Source: Bacteroidota bacterium
GTDB taxonomy: Bacteria > Bacteroidota > Ignavibacteria > Ignavibacteriales > Ignavibacteriaceae
Length of the DNA stretch: 64,000 bases
Direction of reading: 5' to 3'
Assembly (NCBI GenBank): GCA_021815405.1
Contig: JAKAGV010000011.1
Coordinates: 1 to 64,000, forward strand
The notes beneath the pieces were generated by a model. It did not search any database. It had not been told where the DNA came from and saw nothing but the letters and a program-made list of their open reading frames with translations. Below are positions 33,526-42,774 of the stretch, in pieces; the first letter of the stretch is position 1, and each line of letters opens with the position of its first letter. The translations under genes were made by a program, and so were the position numbers.

Positions 33526-34488
33526 ATGAAAAGAGCATTAATAATTGGAATATCCGGTCAGGATGGTACTTACTTAACGAAGTTTCTCCTATCTAAAGGT
33601 TATGAAGTACACGGAACTTCGAGGGACGCCGACCTGTCTAATTTTTCCGGGCTCAAAAAGTTGAATATTTATGACAAAGTTTCGCTCCATTCCATGTCGC
33701 TGATAGATTTCAGAAGTGTTATGCAGACAATTCTGCAGGTCGAACCGACAGAGATCTATAATTTGTCTGGTCAAACTTCTGTCGGTTTATCCTTTCTTCA
33801 GCCGGTTGAAACCTTGGAAAGTATAAGTATCGGTACTCTAAATATTCTTGAAGTTATTCGCTTTCATAAATTACAGACAAAGTTTTACAATGCATGTTCA
33901 AGTGAATGCTTTGGTGATACCGATGGAAAACCCGCTAATGAAGAGACTCCTTTCAGACCTAGAAGCCCGTATGCCGTTGCAAAGGCTGCTGCATTTTGGC
34001 AGTTGTCGAATTATAGAGAAGCCTATAATTTGTTTGCGTGCTCGGGTATTCTTTTTAATCACGAATCTCCTTTAAGACCTAAAAGATTTGTTACAAAAAA
34101 AATTATTGAAACCGCCTGCAGAATTTCAAAAGGTTCAAATGAAAAGCTTAAGCTAGGTAATATATCGATTAAAAGGGACTGGGGGTGGGCTCCGGAATAT
34201 GTTGAAGCCATGTTCAAGATCCTTCAAAATTCAAAGCCGGATGATTTTGTAATTGCTACCGGGAAAAGCATTACTCTGGAAGAATTCATCCAAAAAACTT
34301 TTGAATATTTTAATTTGAATTATAAAGATTATCTTGAGTACGATAATAGTTTAATAAGACCGACTGACTTATCTAACAGCCTTGGGGACCCTTCCAAAGC
34401 AAAAAAGATTTTGAATTGGCATCCGAAATATTTTGTGGATGATGTTGTTAGGATGATGATTGAAGATGAATTATCTAAAAATAATTGA
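33526..34488 (+). CDS. gmd: GDP-mannose 4,6-dehydratase
   Basis: This extended short-chain dehydrogenase converts GDP-mannose to GDP-4-keto-6-deoxymannose, the precursor of fucose, rhamnose and related sugars. It has the NAD(P) motif GISGQDGTYL, NLSGQTSVGLSF, ACSSECFGD and the catalytic Y-x3-K in SPYAVAKAAA. SGILFNHESPLRP is a strong GMD signature. The 320 residues are at the short end for the family. No reductase to finish a 6-deoxyhexose is in the window. Confidence 0.92.
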   Translation: MKRALIIGISGQDGTYLTKFLLSKGYEVHGTSRDADLSNFSGLKKLNIYDKVSLHSMSLIDFRSVMQTILQVEPTEIYNLSGQTSVGLSFLQPVETLESISIGTLNILEVIRFHKLQTKFYNACSSECFGDTDGKPANEETPFRPRSPYAVAKAAAFWQLSNYREAYNLFACSGILFNHESPLRPKRFVTKKIIETACRISKGSNEKLKLGNISIKRDWGWAPEYVEAMFKILQNSKPDDFVIATGKSITLEEFIQKTFEYFNLNYKDYLEYDNSLIRPTDLSNSLGDPSKAKKILNWHPKYFVDDVVRMMIEDELSKNN

Positions 34489-34535
34489 TAATGAATTTTA
34501 GATTTATAATAAATAATGCCGGGCTCTTTTAGTTT

Positions 34536-36041
34536 ATGGGAATAGTCATCCGACAAAGCGCTAAATCGGTAGTCCTTACTTATATCGGGATTGCTATCGG
34601 CGTTATTAATACTCTATGGCTGTTTCCTTATGTTCTAACACAGGCTCAAATTGGGCTTGTGAGAACGTTGATAAATGTTGCTACCTTGCTTGCAACATTT
34701 GCATGCCTGTCAGCAGGAAATATTCCGAACAGATATTTTCCGTATTTCAAAGATTATCAAAAAAGGCACCACGGATTTTTATTTTTCCTTTTAGTTATTG
34801 GTGTTATCGGTTCTGCAATATTCATCGTACTCTTTCTGAATTTCAGGTTTTTGTTTGTTGATGCCTTTGTAAAGAACTCTCCTATGCTGATAAATTATTT
34901 TTATCAGCTTCTGCCGTTTACTATAATAATGGTTTTCATAACCATCTTTGAATCCTACAATGTAATCCAGCAGAACCCGGTTGCGCCGATTTTTACAAGA
35001 GAAGTATTAACCAGGTTTTTCCTTTCAGCCAGTTTGATAATGTTTTTATTCTTTAAATATGATTACAAATGGTTTATAAATATTCTCATTAGTTTCTACG
35101 GTATGGTATTACTGATTCTAATTATTTATACTTATTATAAGAAATATTTGTACGTCAAGCCTAACTTTGAAACCTTCAGGAGTCCTTTGCTTAAAAGCAT
35201 GCTTGTTTATGCCGGATTTGTCCTTATGGGAAATGCGAGCGGCGTAGTAATTAACAATATTGACAGTTTAATGCTAAGCGCATATGCTGGCTTAACAAGT
35301 ACAGGAATTTATACCATTGCTTTTTTTATTGCGACATTTATCGAAATTCCGAAGAGGTCAATGTCCCAGGTTTTAATTCCTCTTGTGGCAGACGCGAATA
35401 AAGAAAATGATATTAAACAGCTTGATGTTTTATATAAGAAGTCTGCCATAACGCAGTTAATAATCGGCGGAATAATTTTTCTCGTAATCTGGATAAACAT
35501 TGGAAATATTTTCTTCCTTATTCCGCACGGCAATTTATACGTTGAAGGAAAGTGGGTAGTATTCTTTATTGGTTTAGGAAAAATTTTTGATATGGCTACA
35601 GGAGTTAACCAGGAAATAATCGGATCATCTAAATATTATAAATTTGATTTATCACTTTTTCCGTTTTATGGATTAATTGCAATAGCTGCTAATATGCTCT
35701 TTATCCCAAAGCTTGGCATGACCGGAGCAGCTATAGCTACTGCGTCCTCACTCTTTTTAATAAACACGATTAGATCAACAATATTAATGCTTACTCTAAA
35801 AATTCAGCCGTTCTCAATCAATACTTTAAAGGTTTTAGCATTTGCCGGATTAGCATTTTTAATCAATTACTTTCTTCCGCATATTCAAAAACATTTTGTA
35901 ATTGATATTGCAGTAAGGTCAATTATTATCGGCGGAATTTTTATTCTGCTGATATTGATTTTTAAAGTATCCGAGGATGTTAATTCTGTTACAAACAAAT
36001 TGTTTCTAAGATTTTTTCCGAATACAAGGTTGAAATTTTAA
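34536..36041 (+). CDS. Wzx-like polysaccharide flippase
   Basis: This 501-residue protein has about 14 hydrophobic segments and resembles the polysaccharide transporter (MOP/MATE) superfamily, with paired repeats of spans and a conserved start containing TYIGIAIGVINTLWLFP. Such proteins move lipid-linked oligosaccharide units across the inner membrane. It follows gmd by 47 bp. Its presence shows that the locus builds a lipid-linked repeat unit. A Wzy-type polymerase was not recognised. Confidence 0.87.
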   Translation: MGIVIRQSAKSVVLTYIGIAIGVINTLWLFPYVLTQAQIGLVRTLINVATLLATFACLSAGNIPNRYFPYFKDYQKRHHGFLFFLLVIGVIGSAIFIVLFLNFRFLFVDAFVKNSPMLINYFYQLLPFTIIMVFITIFESYNVIQQNPVAPIFTREVLTRFFLSASLIMFLFFKYDYKWFINILISFYGMVLLILIIYTYYKKYLYVKPNFETFRSPLLKSMLVYAGFVLMGNASGVVINNIDSLMLSAYAGLTSTGIYTIAFFIATFIEIPKRSMSQVLIPLVADANKENDIKQLDVLYKKSAITQLIIGGIIFLVIWINIGNIFFLIPHGNLYVEGKWVVFFIGLGKIFDMATGVNQEIIGSSKYYKFDLSLFPFYGLIAIAANMLFIPKLGMTGAAIATASSLFLINTIRSTILMLTLKIQPFSINTLKVLAFAGLAFLINYFLPHIQKHFVIDIAVRSIIIGGIFILLILIFKVSEDVNSVTNKLFLRFFPNTRLKF

Positions 36042-36082
36042 TTGATTTCTGATAAAAGTATAAGTTGGATTAATTAAAAAAT

Positions 36083-37312
36083 ATGGGCTATCGCTTTGTA
36101 AAAATAACCTCATATTATAGAGACTTTCTAAAACAATATTACAGCATGAATAGTACTATTGTAAATAAGAGTTATGCCGAGCAATTAAATCACTTAATGA
36201 ATCAGGCATATGCGTGGTCCAATTTTTATTCTATCCATCTTAATAAACTTGGTTATGATGCTCATGAGATAGTGTGTAATGCCGAACCACTTCAGAACAC
36301 ATGGGCTATAGAAAACGGCTCATCTTCTAAGGATTTAAAAATTGTTTTTGACCAGTTGAAAAGCTTGAAACCGGAGGTAGTATTTTTCCAGGACAGTTTC
36401 AAATTCAATGGTGCATGGATTACCGAACTAAAAGAGAAAATTTCTTCAATTAAATTGACGATCGGTTTTTGCTGTACAAGTTTTAACGAAATGTATCTTG
36501 AGCAATTCAAAGCATTCGATTTTGTCATCGTATGCTCTCCTAGGTTCGAAAAATCATTTAAAGAATTTGGTCTTAATGTCTATACTATTATGCATGCATT
36601 CGATGCTTCTATCATAGATAGAATAAATGTAAATAATAATTATCCCGAAACAGATTTTATTTTTCTCGGTTCATTTATACCAGGACCTGATATTCATGAT
36701 TTACGGCAGCAAGTTGTTGAACATCTCCTTAAATCAAATATTAATATGGAGCTATATTCACACATTTTGACAATTAAACCGGTTGATTTATTTTTCAGGC
36801 AAAGTGCTTATATTGCAGCAAATGCTTTAAAGAAAATGAGGCTTTCTTTTATTGCTGAAAATCTACCGGGCATTAAGAAGGCTTTCTTATTAGACCGGAT
36901 GCCGCAGAATCCGAAAAACATTTCGCTCATAAAAAAGAATTCCAAGCCTTCTATTTATGGTATGGAAATGTTCAAAGCATTATCGCGCTCAAAGATAGGC
37001 TTTAATTATCATGGAAATGTTGCCGGTGATTATGCCGCAAACATTCGTCTATTTGAAGTTACCGGAGTAGGTTCATGTTTAATTACGGATTGGAAGAAAA
37101 ACCTGAATGATATTTTTGAAATCGATAAAGAAGTTACAGCTTTCAATTCAGCAGATGAATGTATTGAGAAAGTTAAATGGCTGTTGAACCATGAACAGGA
37201 AAGGAAAGCCATTGCAGAAGCCGGACAAAAGCGTGTGTTAAAAGATCATACCTTTGAGATAAGAGCAAAGCAGCTTGACGAAATTATCCGAAAAGAATTA
37301 AATAAAAAATAA
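36083..37312 (+). CDS. CgeB-like glycosyltransferase
   Basis: The 409-residue product fits the glycosyl transferase group that includes CgeB. An N-terminal domain contains LKSLKPEVVFFQDS and FDFVIVCSPRFEKSF. The C-terminal donor domain contains SRSKIGFNYHG, the NIRLFEVTGVGSCLITDWK motif and a terminal helical segment rich in Lys and Glu. The NIRLFE-x-T-x-G-x-G pattern is the characteristic nucleotide-sugar end of this group. The sugar is unknown. It is followed closely by a methyltransferase. Confidence 0.85.
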   Translation: MGYRFVKITSYYRDFLKQYYSMNSTIVNKSYAEQLNHLMNQAYAWSNFYSIHLNKLGYDAHEIVCNAEPLQNTWAIENGSSSKDLKIVFDQLKSLKPEVVFFQDSFKFNGAWITELKEKISSIKLTIGFCCTSFNEMYLEQFKAFDFVIVCSPRFEKSFKEFGLNVYTIMHAFDASIIDRINVNNNYPETDFIFLGSFIPGPDIHDLRQQVVEHLLKSNINMELYSHILTIKPVDLFFRQSAYIAANALKKMRLSFIAENLPGIKKAFLLDRMPQNPKNISLIKKNSKPSIYGMEMFKALSRSKIGFNYHGNVAGDYAANIRLFEVTGVGSCLITDWKKNLNDIFEIDKEVTAFNSADECIEKVKWLLNHEQERKAIAEAGQKRVLKDHTFEIRAKQLDEIIRKELNKK

Positions 37313-37327
37313 AAAATTTACAAAAAG

Positions 37328-38050
37328 ATGTACGAGGATTATTATAATAATTTTTATAAAGAGCTTGCAAGGATAGACGATAAGAACAATTCCTTTGATA
37401 AGATAAAAAATCTTTTACCGGAACTTAAAGGGAAAGAAAGAATTATTGATATCGGCTGCGGGCATGGTTCCGTAAGCCATGAGTTGATTAAAAAAGGCTT
37501 TGAAGTTTACGGGCTTGAGATTAACGATGAAGCGCTTGAGAATCTAAAGTCAAAGGGATTTAAGATTATCAAGAAAGATATAACCCGGCCGCTGGAAATT
37601 AATGACCGGTTCAATGTTGTTCTTCTGCTTGATGTCCTTGAACATGTCTTTGATCCTTATGGTTTACTTGCCGAAGCAAAGAAGATTACTTCGAAGGACG
37701 GTTACATTATTATTTCAGTGCCTCTATATTTTGATTTGCTTGACAGACTGAAAATTCTTTTTACCGGCAACATTATTAGCCTGGATAATCTTTGTTACGG
37801 CGTGGAGAATTATAAAAAGTTTAGAACCTTTAATTATGACCACATTAGATTCTTTCGCCCTAAAGAAATCCTTGAAATGGGTAATAAATTAAATCTGAAA
37901 TTCGATAAGGTAGAATATCTTCCAACTTTTTATTTAGGCAGGAATAAACTGTTGAAGCTGGTAATGAAAATTATAAGCAATAAGATTACTGCTCCTATTT
38001 ATCCTAATCTGCTCGCGCATTCGATGAAAGTAAGATGGAAGGTAAGTTGA
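37328..38050 (+). CDS. class I SAM-dependent methyltransferase
   Basis: The 240-residue protein has motif I IIDIGCGHGSVSHEL, the acid VYGLEINDEAL, then VVLLLDVLEHVFDPYGLL and DGYIIISVPLYFD. This is the pattern of methyltransferases found beside glycosyltransferases. Its final codons overlap the next gene by 16 bp, so translation is coupled. The target is probably a sugar of the polymer or its lipid carrier. Confidence 0.88.
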   Translation: MYEDYYNNFYKELARIDDKNNSFDKIKNLLPELKGKERIIDIGCGHGSVSHELIKKGFEVYGLEINDEALENLKSKGFKIIKKDITRPLEINDRFNVVLLLDVLEHVFDPYGLLAEAKKITSKDGYIIISVPLYFDLLDRLKILFTGNIISLDNLCYGVENYKKFRTFNYDHIRFFRPKEILEMGNKLNLKFDKVEYLPTFYLGRNKLLKLVMKIISNKITAPIYPNLLAHSMKVRWKVS

Positions 38051-39198
38051 AGAAAATCGGGATTCTCGCTTTTGTAAATAAAGATGCAGGCGGAGTCTAT
38101 CAATACACTCAGTCACTGATAGATGCGCTCGCAAAAGATAATACTAACCAATATGTAATATTCATCGATTCCAATTCAGGCAATATTAATTCTTACAACC
38201 TTGAAGTTAGAAAAGTAAATACTTCAAGACCGAATACAGTTATAAGGATTTTAAAAGCTGTTCAATTATTGCTGCTCGTTAAATCTTCTTTCTTAGAGAA
38301 AGTTAAAAAATCCGACTATAATGACATTGATTTATTTTTGTGTCCTCGTGTAATAATGTACACTCAATTCTTCGCAGTAAAACCATTTATACTAACCTTG
38401 CATGATTTGCAGGAATATTATTTTCCTGAATTCTTTTCATTTCAAGAAAGGATAGTAAGGTTTGTTACAACCCGTTTCCTGTCCCGAAAGGCTCAGAAGA
38501 TTATCTGCGAATCGAATTACGTTAAAAACGACATTAAAAAGTTTTTAAAAATTGAAGATAAAAAGATTGTCGTCTTGCCTGCACCTCCTCCGGCAAATGT
38601 TATGAATATTCAAATTACCGAAGTACAGAAATTGACTGTAAAACAGAAATACAATTTGCCTGATAAATATATTTTTTATCCGGCAGCATTCTGGCAGCAT
38701 AAAAATCATATTAAGCTTGTCGAAGCCTTCAAAATACTAACAGAAAAACATCATGACTTACATTTAGTTCTCAGCGGTTCAAAACAAAAAAATTATTCGG
38801 CAGTTATTAATAAAATTGATGAGTTGAATTTAAAAGATAAAGTTTTATTTCCGGGCTATGTGGATTATGAAGATCTGCCTTACTTATATGTTTTATCCCA
38901 AATGCTGGTTATGCCGAGCTTATTCGAGAGCATAAGCATTCCTATCTTCGAAGCCTTTGCGTTAAAAGTTCCGGTTTGTGTTTCTAACATATTGGCGATT
39001 CCCGAACAAGTTGGCGATGCCGCTCTTATGTTTAATCCTGAAGATGAAAAAGATATGGCGAGACGGATAGATATTTTACTCTGTGATGACAAATTTCGAC
39101 ACGATATTGGATTAAAGGGATACAACAGATTAAAACAATTTTCGCATGAAGATTATAAGAAAAAGATTGAAGAAGTTATAAATTACTCCAAAACATAA
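38035..39198 (+). CDS. family 4 glycosyltransferase
   Basis: This 387-residue GT-B enzyme has an N-terminal GGVYQYTQSLIDAL motif, LTLHDLQEYYFPEFF in the acceptor side and YFYPAAFWQHKNHIKL-type donor contacts (KYIFYPAAFWQHKNH). FESISIPIFEAFALKVPV is the E-x7-E motif region. It resembles mannosyltransferase-like GT4 enzymes. It starts inside the end of the preceding methyltransferase gene and ends the rightward part of the polysaccharide locus. Confidence 0.9.
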   Translation: MEGKLKKIGILAFVNKDAGGVYQYTQSLIDALAKDNTNQYVIFIDSNSGNINSYNLEVRKVNTSRPNTVIRILKAVQLLLLVKSSFLEKVKKSDYNDIDLFLCPRVIMYTQFFAVKPFILTLHDLQEYYFPEFFSFQERIVRFVTTRFLSRKAQKIICESNYVKNDIKKFLKIEDKKIVVLPAPPPANVMNIQITEVQKLTVKQKYNLPDKYIFYPAAFWQHKNHIKLVEAFKILTEKHHDLHLVLSGSKQKNYSAVINKIDELNLKDKVLFPGYVDYEDLPYLYVLSQMLVMPSLFESISIPIFEAFALKVPVCVSNILAIPEQVGDAALMFNPEDEKDMARRIDILLCDDKFRHDIGLKGYNRLKQFSHEDYKKKIEEVINYSKT

Positions 39199-39621
39199 TT
39201 CTGAAGGAATATTTAACTCCAATATTCAACCCTCATTTACAAAACAGCCGCAGCTAACTTCTAAAATTATTTGCAGCTATTCAAAACGTATTTTTGTAAC
39301 AGCCAATCACGTCTTGAGCTAAACAAATTATATCTTATAAACTGCAAAGCTCATTTTTGTGAGTGCGAATCATATCTGGGGTTGTGCGAAATTATCCTGG
39401 GTCACTGCGCAACTTAACTGGGGCTCTGCGGAACTTAACTGGCATTCTGCTAAACTTAACTGCATGCGTGCTTAACTTATCGGGGACTGTGCTTGAACCA
39501 TCAAACACTATTCTAAGTTTTTTTGAACAGTTGTAAAACCAATCCGGCTAAATCCGAATAACATTCAATATTATGTAAAGTCCATTTAGCAATCTGCAAA
39601 ATGAAATTATACTGCTGCGCT
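39199..39621. other. intergenic region containing a 21-bp periodic array
   Basis: This 423-bp stretch lies between two convergent glycosyltransferase genes. Its centre (39343-39510) is the periodic array listed separately. The flanks are AT-rich with no gene recognised. Confidence 0.65.
39343..39510. repeat. degenerate tandem repeat with strict 21-bp period
   Basis: TGC recurs at 39343, 39364, 39385, 39406, 39427, 39448, 39469 and (as TGC of TGTGC) 39490, always exactly 21 bp apart. The four central units fit the consensus TGCGGAACTTAACTGGGG plus three variable bases; outer units are progressively more diverged. No insertion or deletion breaks the phase. The unit is not the same sequence as in the array at 6141-6450, but the period is. 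Confidence 0.75.
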
Positions 39622-40881
39622 TTACAAATGTTCATCCATAATTTTACTTAGCTCTCCTGCAATCCTTTCTCTATCAAAAACTTTCACTTTGGATAAGTCT
39701 GTTTTATATTGACTGCTGCATTCAAATATTTTCCCGCCGTCTTCATCGTATCTAAACATCATTCCCGCATTTGTATCTTCTAAGATCTGCTTAACTTCGT
39801 TATTATCATTTCCAAACGCGATTATCGGTTTACCGGTTCTAAGATATTCAAATAATTTGCCTGGTACATGCCTTGGCTCTGTAGAACAAACAAGTAAGTA
39901 AGATGCGTTTATTAATTCTTTAAGCATCTTTCTATAAGGAAGTAGACCAACATACTCAGCGTAATTAGTTAGCCCTGCATCATCTATTGATTGCTTAATT
40001 CCCGGACTTACGGTTCCGATAAATTTTAATTTAAGCTTTCTGTTGTTATCAATTTCTTTTTTTACTCTTGCCCAGAAAGCCGGAATGTCCTGGAAGTCAA
40101 AAATATTCCCGGCATGGACGATTATTTCTTCATCCCTGTTTGGTCGGATTTCAAGGTTTTCAAAATCATCTTCATTATATCCCCAATATAAAACAAAAGA
40201 TTTATCCTTTGCGAATGGATATTTCCTAATGTAATTATTCTTCATTGTATCTGTAACAAAAACAGAAGCCGAGGATTTATTGATAACCTTTTTTTCAAGA
40301 TGATTATCAATTACTAATGTAATTTGGCTTCGCTTAAAGTTTTTGTAATAGACAATATCAACCCACGGATCTATAAAAACGGGATAAAAAGGTTTTCTAA
40401 ATTTTTTTGATAAGGATAATCCGATGAGATGAACCGAATGTGGTGGACCGATTGATACTATCGCATCGATCTTTTCTTCACGTAAAATTTTCTTCCCGGA
40501 TTTTACTCCTGAAAAGTACCAGCCGATACGAGCATCCGGTATAAATAAATTCATTCGTATCCAGATTGAAATTTTGTGAGTTATACTTTTGTTTGTTGTC
40601 GAAATAGTTTCTGAAGCAACTAACTGATCGTCTTTTTTCTTACCTATAAATTTTTTATAAAAGTTGAAAGGCTCGAACGTTTTACTTTTATAAACTTTTA
40701 AATCCGGTCTAACTTCTTTTAATAAACTTTCGTCCTTTGCAGAAAAGGTATCTTCGTCTACAGTCAGCACAACTGGCTGCCAGTCGTATTCCGGCAAGTA
40801 TTTGATTATTTTCAATGGCCAGTGCAGTGATGCTTTACCAGAAGGCGGCCAAAAGTATGTTATGAATAGTACTTTCTTCAT
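39622..40881 (-). CDS. family 4-like glycosyltransferase
   Basis: This 419-residue enzyme begins VLFITYFWPPSGKASLHWPL, a start seen in a group of GT4-like transferases of polysaccharide loci. It has DAIVSIGPPHSVHLIGL in the N-terminal domain, and IVHAGNIFDFQDIPAF and HVPGKLFEYLRTGKPIIAF in the donor domain. It is probably cytoplasmic. It reads leftward, opposing the preceding glycosyltransferase, and marks the right end of the locus. Confidence 0.87.
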   Translation of the reverse strand: MKKVLFITYFWPPSGKASLHWPLKIIKYLPEYDWQPVVLTVDEDTFSAKDESLLKEVRPDLKVYKSKTFEPFNFYKKFIGKKKDDQLVASETISTTNKSITHKISIWIRMNLFIPDARIGWYFSGVKSGKKILREEKIDAIVSIGPPHSVHLIGLSLSKKFRKPFYPVFIDPWVDIVYYKNFKRSQITLVIDNHLEKKVINKSSASVFVTDTMKNNYIRKYPFAKDKSFVLYWGYNEDDFENLEIRPNRDEEIIVHAGNIFDFQDIPAFWARVKKEIDNNRKLKLKFIGTVSPGIKQSIDDAGLTNYAEYVGLLPYRKMLKELINASYLLVCSTEPRHVPGKLFEYLRTGKPIIAFGNDNNEVKQILEDTNAGMMFRYDEDGGKIFECSSQYKTDLSKVKVFDRERIAGELSKIMDEHL

Positions 40882-41094
40882 TATATATGTCTTACATACG
40901 ATCTTGCTAATGTACGGTAAAAGATAAAATCTGAATAATTAAATTTAAATATATTTATCTCATTCAAAAAATTTTGATTTATTAAAGGACTGATTTATAT
41001 CCACGTACTTATTGCATCAATATTTTTAAGTCAACCACATTAAACAAATTATTTGAGTACACAATGATGCCTTCTTCGTGATGAGTAATTTTTT

Positions 41095-41102
41095 TATATT
41101 TG
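41095..41102 (+). promoter_or_regulatory. possible -10 box before the GroES-like gene
   Basis: TATATTTG matches the TAnnTTTG form and lies 50 bp before the chosen ATG. The -35 region (TTCTTC, 17 bp upstream) is poor. Confidence 0.3.
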
Positions 41103-41151
41103 TCTTAGAGTTTTAATTTAATTGCAGTGGGCAGTATATAAAAATACACAG

Positions 41152-41532
41152 ATGTTTATGGAAATCAGTTTGAAAAATATACAGAAGTTTATTGTCGTTG
41201 GTGATCGTGTTTTAATAAGACCTGAAGAAGATACTTCGAGGACGGCAAGCGGGCTTTATCTTCCGCCTGGAGTTTCTGAAAAAGAAAAAATCCAAAGCGG
41301 TTATGTTATTAAATCAGGCCCTGGTTATCCTTTAGCTGCACCTTCTGAAGAAGAGCCTTGGAAAGAATCTAAGGAACCAGTAAAATACATTCCATTACAA
41401 GCAAAAGAAGGCGATCTGGCTATCTTCTTACGCAAAGAAGCTTATGAAATTGAATTCGAAAAGGAGAAATTCCTAATCGTTCCCCATTCTGCCATTCTTC
41501 TATTAATTAGAAATGAATCTTTCGAGCTTTAA
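41152..41532 (+). CDS. GroES-like co-chaperonin family protein
   Basis: The protein of about 126 residues contains the Cpn10 fold features VVGDRVLIRPEEDTSRTASGLYLP and KEGDLAIFLRKEAYEIEFEKEKFLIVPHSAILL. Between them is an extended, charged stretch where GroES has its mobile loop and roof, so it is longer than the 95 residues of true GroES. No groEL is next to it. It may be a diverged paralogue rather than the main co-chaperonin. The ATG at 41152 (or 41158) is preferred to an upstream TTG. Confidence 0.75.
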   Translation: MFMEISLKNIQKFIVVGDRVLIRPEEDTSRTASGLYLPPGVSEKEKIQSGYVIKSGPGYPLAAPSEEEPWKESKEPVKYIPLQAKEGDLAIFLRKEAYEIEFEKEKFLIVPHSAILLLIRNESFEL

Positions 41533-41536
41533 TATT

Positions 41537-41752
41537 CTACCTAACTAGCTTTTCAAGTACCGAAAATACCGACACCAGCACAGTTATGGACAAGATTATG
41601 AAAAATACCTTAGTAAAGGATGATTTTCCATAATCTCTAATTTTTATTGATGAGAAGTTCACATTCCAATCTTCGTTATTGGAAACAAATGAATTGTAAC
41701 TCCTGTCGTCAAAAACGAGTTTCTTTCCTTCTGTCATCGTATCTCCTAACAT
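41537..41752 (-). CDS. small tail-anchored membrane protein
   Basis: This 71-residue (or 66, from an internal ATG) protein has a polar N-terminal part and one hydrophobic span near the C-terminus (about residues 48-66, KVFFIILSITVLVSVFSVL). No family is recognised. It is the last of four closely spaced leftward genes, 13 bp after the pilin-like protein gene at 41766, and so presumably belongs to that unit. Confidence 0.5.
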   Translation of the reverse strand: MLGDTMTEGKKLVFDDRSYNSFVSNNEDWNVNFSSIKIRDYGKSSFTKVFFIILSITVLVSVFSVLEKLVR

Positions 41753-41765
41753 ATTAACATAAATA

Positions 41766-42773
41766 CTATTCCCACCAACTTAAGATTTTAAACCTTGAAG
41801 ACTTCAAATTTACTTTTGCATTGTTGATGGCTTGACTGCTGTAATAAAATGTTGCATTGCCGGTAGCTTGAAAATCTATACTCTCACCCACAAAAATTGA
41901 TGCACCGTAAATACCGGCGTTTCCTGTCGTCTTAGTTTCAACTTCTGATTTGCCGTAAACAATCAAGATTCCATAAAATGTAAAATTACCGCTCATAGAT
42001 AAATCTCCATTTACTATCATAACACCATAGCCAGATGCTTGCCCAGTAAGCTGGACATCTCCGTTTACATAAGTTATTTTCGGATTAGATAAGGTTCCGA
42101 AAGTTCCAGAAGAATACGTACCGGAAGCTACGGTTGTATCTGCAGCAAAAATAAAATTCTGTGTAATTGCATCCCAGTTTGTAGTATCAGGAGTTGTATA
42201 AACACTTGGCGTGCCACCTGCACCTTGGATTGCATTTGATATTTTCGGTTTAAGATCATTTACAACATAAGCGCTGTCTGAAGAGCTTGAAACACCTATC
42301 CCCGGCAATGGTGGATTTGGACCTGCAGTACCATCCATATTATGATCGTTGCCATCAATATACATATTACCAGCTAAATTTAATCCTAGATCATTTGTTG
42401 AAACATAAATTGATGAGGTAATTGCTGGCAGTGTAACCGGATCTCGTCTCGCTTTTATTAAACTTGTGTGGGATACATCATTAAAATTGCCAACGGATTT
42501 AATTTCAAGTGCCGTATCAGGTCCCCAAATAGTCACGTCGTAATCGCCGTTCATTAAAGAGTTATCTAAGAATGTACCGGTAAGAGTTTTATCTCTTCTT
42601 AATTTTTCCAGGTAGATTTCAATTCCGGAATTTGAGATTAACCTTGCCTGCATTGCATCAAAATAAGCTACGGTGGTTTTTGTCCCTTGGTTATTATTTG
42701 AATTTAAACTTAGAATTAGTAATGTGATTATTATAGATACCCCTGCAATTATTATTAAGATTCCTTTTCCCAT
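41766..42773 (-). CDS. pilin-like membrane protein with beta-helical C-terminal domain
   Basis: The 335-residue protein starts with a hydrophobic helix (about residues 4-25) followed by a helical segment with ARLISNSGIEIYLEKLRRD, as in type IV pilin-related PilX proteins. The last 150 residues have short glycine-rich repeats (for example VNGDVQLTGQASGYGVMIVNG) resembling the beta-helix of polymer-forming domains. No Gly-Phe/Met-Thr-x2-Glu prepilin cleavage site is visible at the N-terminus. It probably works with the next two genes in a surface filament or secretion-like structure; the function is unknown. Confidence 0.65.
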   Translation of the reverse strand: MGKGILIIIAGVSIIITLLILSLNSNNNQGTKTTVAYFDAMQARLISNSGIEIYLEKLRRDKTLTGTFLDNSLMNGDYDVTIWGPDTALEIKSVGNFNDVSHTSLIKARRDPVTLPAITSSIYVSTNDLGLNLAGNMYIDGNDHNMDGTAGPNPPLPGIGVSSSSDSAYVVNDLKPKISNAIQGAGGTPSVYTTPDTTNWDAITQNFIFAADTTVASGTYSSGTFGTLSNPKITYVNGDVQLTGQASGYGVMIVNGDLSMSGNFTFYGILIVYGKSEVETKTTGNAGIYGASIFVGESIDFQATGNATFYYSSQAINNAKVNLKSSRFKILSWWE

Positions 42774-42774
42774 A

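Noticed and set aside
39343-39510. CRISPR or short coding sequence on the minus strand
   Set aside because: No constant repeat with variable spacers is seen, and the possible minus-strand peptide of about 40 residues lacks a credible start and is interrupted at the array edge.
41152-41532. The main groES gene
   Set aside because: The protein is longer than GroES, has an unusual mobile-loop region, and groEL is not adjacent.
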